Source: an uncultured Eubacterium sp.
GTDB taxonomy: Bacteria; Bacillota; Clostridia; Lachnospirales; Lachnospiraceae
Length of the DNA: 64,000 bases
Reading direction: 5' to 3'
Assembly: GCA_910589595.1 (NCBI GenBank)
Contig: CAJUTM010000002.1
Span: 112,688 to 176,687 of the forward strand
Position numbers and translations under genes: made by a program. The notes under the pieces are model-generated. The model was not told where the DNA came from and ran no database searches. It was given only the letters and a program-made list of their open reading frames with translations. Position 1 is the first letter of the stretch. Each line of letters begins with the position of its first letter. Of the stretch, positions 62,320 to 64,000 are shown piece by piece.

Positions 62320-63342
62320 ATGAAAAAGATGGTAAGAGCATTGATTTTGGTTATTGTATGTGTGATGATGACAGCACCGGGAGCGGAAATTCAGGCGAAG
62401 ACGAAGAAAATTTCACTGGTTCTGAATGGCAGAAAACAGAGAACAGTAACCATTTCTAACTCGGATAAAAAATCCGAGATAAAGATCAAGGTTTCAAAGA
62501 AATCTGTGGTGAAGGTGAAGCGGATTAAGAAGTCTAAAAAAATCCGATTTACGGCGAAGAAGAAAGGAACGGCAAAGGTTACGGTTTGCTGGAAGAATAA
62601 GAAGAGGAAAAAGAAAACAAGTGTGTACTTGGTTAAAGTTTATGAAAAGCAGAATAAAGCAACAAAGAAAACTCTTACGGCCAAGGAGAATGCTATGAGG
62701 GTATTCCGAAAGCAGAATGAGTATAGAACCGCTGCGGGTGTTGAAAAACTGGAGTGGTCAGATGAATTGTATGATTTCCTTATCTATCGCATGAATAAAA
62801 GTGGCTATGACGAACATAAGAATCTGAATGCAGATACCAGAGATTATTTCGGCCTTTATGCTGTCTACAAAAGACTGTTATTTGCAGAAAATATGCTTAC
62901 CAGTGGCAGTGCTTCTCCCACAGAAGTGATGAGGCGCTGGACAAAGAGTAAGGGACATAAGAGAAACTATCTGGATGCAAATCATAAATGTGGAGCAATT
63001 GCAAAAGTGAGTACCATGTGGTTTGCTATTTTCTGGGATGGAGAGAAAAGTGATTTTGCGAACTGGCGGGATTACAAACTGAAAACGTATTCTGTAAAGC
63101 GGTTTGATACAAGCACAAATAGCTTTTTGCAAAACTGCAAGATTGCTTATTATGATGTGGCGGACAAAAAGAATCGTTTTTCTACGACAATTGGTGAAAC
63201 AAAGTACAAAAATATAGTACTTGAAGTTGGAAAAACGTATCGTTTTTATGAGACGGCAATGGATGGCAACTACCAAAAAGCAAATCCGGTCAGTGTGACA
63301 GTGGAAGAAAATGCTTCGGGAGAAATCATTCTTTCGAATTAA
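62320..63342 (+). CDS. Secreted CAP/SCP-domain protein
   Basis: A 340-residue protein with a signal peptide (about residues 1-26), a Lys-rich region (about 27-110; a bacterial Ig-like repeat) and a CAP domain (about 125-245: NEYRTAAGVEKLEWSDELYDFL, AENML, VMRRWTKSKGHKRNYL). CAP proteins are secreted and may bind lipid or other ligands. It is carried by the integrative element, whose surface proteins may help in mating or host contact. Confidence 0.82.
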   Translation: MKKMVRALILVIVCVMMTAPGAEIQAKTKKISLVLNGRKQRTVTISNSDKKSEIKIKVSKKSVVKVKRIKKSKKIRFTAKKKGTAKVTVCWKNKKRKKKTSVYLVKVYEKQNKATKKTLTAKENAMRVFRKQNEYRTAAGVEKLEWSDELYDFLIYRMNKSGYDEHKNLNADTRDYFGLYAVYKRLLFAENMLTSGSASPTEVMRRWTKSKGHKRNYLDANHKCGAIAKVSTMWFAIFWDGEKSDFANWRDYKLKTYSVKRFDTSTNSFLQNCKIAYYDVADKKNRFSTTIGETKYKNIVLEVGKTYRFYETAMDGNYQKANPVSVTVEENASGEIILSN

Positions 63343-63374
63343 GAATAAATCGATACAAGTAAATATTTTTTGAG

Positions 63375-63410
63375 AAAAGTCTTTTAGTAAAACTAGAAGG
63401 CTTTTTTCTT
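63375..63410 (+). terminator. Terminator after the CAP-protein gene
   Basis: A 14-bp stem (AAAAGTCTTTTAGT with ACTAGAAGGCTTTT, two wobble pairs), a three-base loop and a T-run. It starts 32 bases after the stop at 63342. Confidence 0.85.
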
Positions 63411-63427
63411 TTGCCAGGAAGGAGGCA

Positions 63428-63475
63428 ATGAAAATGGGAAGAGCACCACCATCATCCGCAGCAAAACAATCATAA
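63428..63475 (+). CDS. Possible 15-residue leader peptide
   Basis: A 15-codon frame (MKMGRAPPSSAAKQS) directly after AAGGAGGC, ending 24 bases before the next gene. The ribosome site is strong but the frame is tiny. It could be a leader for the surface-protein gene. Confidence 0.3.
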   Translation: MKMGRAPPSSAAKQS

Positions 63476-63498
63476 TAAAAGATCAGGAGAGGAAAAAA

Positions 63499-63969
63499 AT
63501 GAAGATAAAAATCAGAACAAAACGAATCATAGCGGGAATGCTGGCACTGTTTATGCTGTTTGGTTCCATACCATTTAACAGTATATCAGTACAGGCGGCG
63601 ACAGGAAATGTAAAGGTGGATTCCCTTGGTAAAAAAGGAAGTGTCAGTTATGGCTCAAAGACCAAGAGTGGTACATGGTTTCAAATGAAAGTGGCTGGGA
63701 AAAGGGCATTTTGTCTTAGCCTTGGAAAAACATGCCATACAGGGAATACCTATGAGAGTACAGAAACCTATAAGTGGGATCAGAATACCGGTGGAGAGAG
63801 ACATGGTTACTATGCCAAGATAATTCGCTGGTATGTGAGTGACAAGAAGCGAAGCAAAAAAGCTTTTATCATGAGTCAGGCATTGATGTGGTCTGTTTCT
63901 GAAGACCGCACATCGGAGACGCAGTTAAAAGATGTAATAAAGCAGGTTGATATTGTCAATATTGGTTGA
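63499..63969 (+). pseudogene. Thioester-type (TQXA-like) surface protein, truncated N-terminal fragment
   Basis: A 156-residue frame with a signal peptide (about residues 1-33, AALFMLFGSIPFNSISVQAA type) followed by KVAGKRAFCLSLGKTCHTG, which resembles the thioester-domain N-terminus of element-borne surface proteins (a Cys-Leu-Ser motif near a Tyr-rich stretch). Homologues run to several hundred residues. Here the frame stops at 63969 after QLKDVIKQV. The following bases read on in another frame, suggesting a frameshift or an insertion at the window edge. Confidence 0.6.
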
Positions 63970-64000
63970 CACTTTTTTTACAAGGATATCAATGCCTAAG

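Overview
The window looks like a chromosomal stretch from a motile, low-GC Gram-positive gut anaerobe, most likely a member of the Lachnospiraceae (Clostridia). This is inferred from the AT-rich composition, strong GGAGG ribosome sites, consensus sigma-A promoters, a single-chain PurL of about 1258 residues, spore/cell-wall type SpoIID and peptidoglycan-binding domains, and a Maf (DUF115) glycosyltransferase of the kind that glycosylates flagellin. No 16S gene or other decisive marker is present, so genus is not claimed.

Region 1 (1-18.9 kb) is a large accessory locus built from stand-alone carrier-protein enzymology: five small acyl/peptidyl carrier proteins, three ketoacyl-synthase-III-type enzymes, two short-chain reductases, an AAC(3)-type N-acyltransferase, two pairs of GNAT-like transferases and two AMP-forming ligases. 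It resembles the acyl-modification section of the Campylobacter flagellin glycosylation island. Two DNA-inversion devices sit in this locus. Device 1 (1644-2755) is a tyrosine recombinase gene enclosed by perfect 27-bp inverted repeats, lying between two divergent carrier-protein operons, so its promoter can read out into either side. Device 2 (13681-13874) is a short segment bounded by perfect 18-bp inverted repeats next to a second tyrosine recombinase. The best promoter inside it faces away from the downstream SsuABC-like transporter plus acyl-CoA/ACP-ligase operon, so the segment appears to be in the OFF orientation. A RelB/DinJ-PIN toxin-antitoxin pair lies between the devices, bracketed by near-identical 45-bp repeats.

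Region 2 (19-27.5 kb) holds a hybrid histidine kinase with an orphan solute-binding lipoprotein, a metallo-beta-lactamase-fold hydrolase, an AraC/GyrI-type regulator, a HAD phosphatase, a MmcQ/YjbR remnant and a PDDEXK (DUF1016) nuclease. Region 3 (27.6-35.5 kb) is a glycan operon: polysaccharide deacetylase, NeuB-type nonulosonate synthase, CMP-nonulosonate cytidylyltransferase and Maf glycosyltransferase, meeting head-on a complete dTDP-L-rhamnose operon (rfbA-B-D-C). A MerR-methyltransferase fusion gene precedes rfbA and may control it through a promoter with a 19-bp spacer. The simplest overall reading is that regions 1 and 3 build, decorate and attach a flagellar or surface glycan, with its acyl decoration phase-varied by DNA inversion.

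Region 4 (36.9-58.5 kb) is mostly housekeeping: a SpoIID-like protein, a MarR-controlled pair of ABC exporters, tRNA-Leu, -Gly and -Gln, a parvulin-like foldase, purL, a Maf-type nucleotide pyrophosphatase, a division-type bitopic protein, prfC, a YtrA-type ABC operon, a secreted beta-helix protein, greA and lysS. Region 5 (58.5 kb to the end) is the edge of an integrative element with ParA (frameshifted), ParB, SSB, a replication-initiator-like protein, a secreted CAP-domain protein and a thioester-type surface protein that appears interrupted near the window end.
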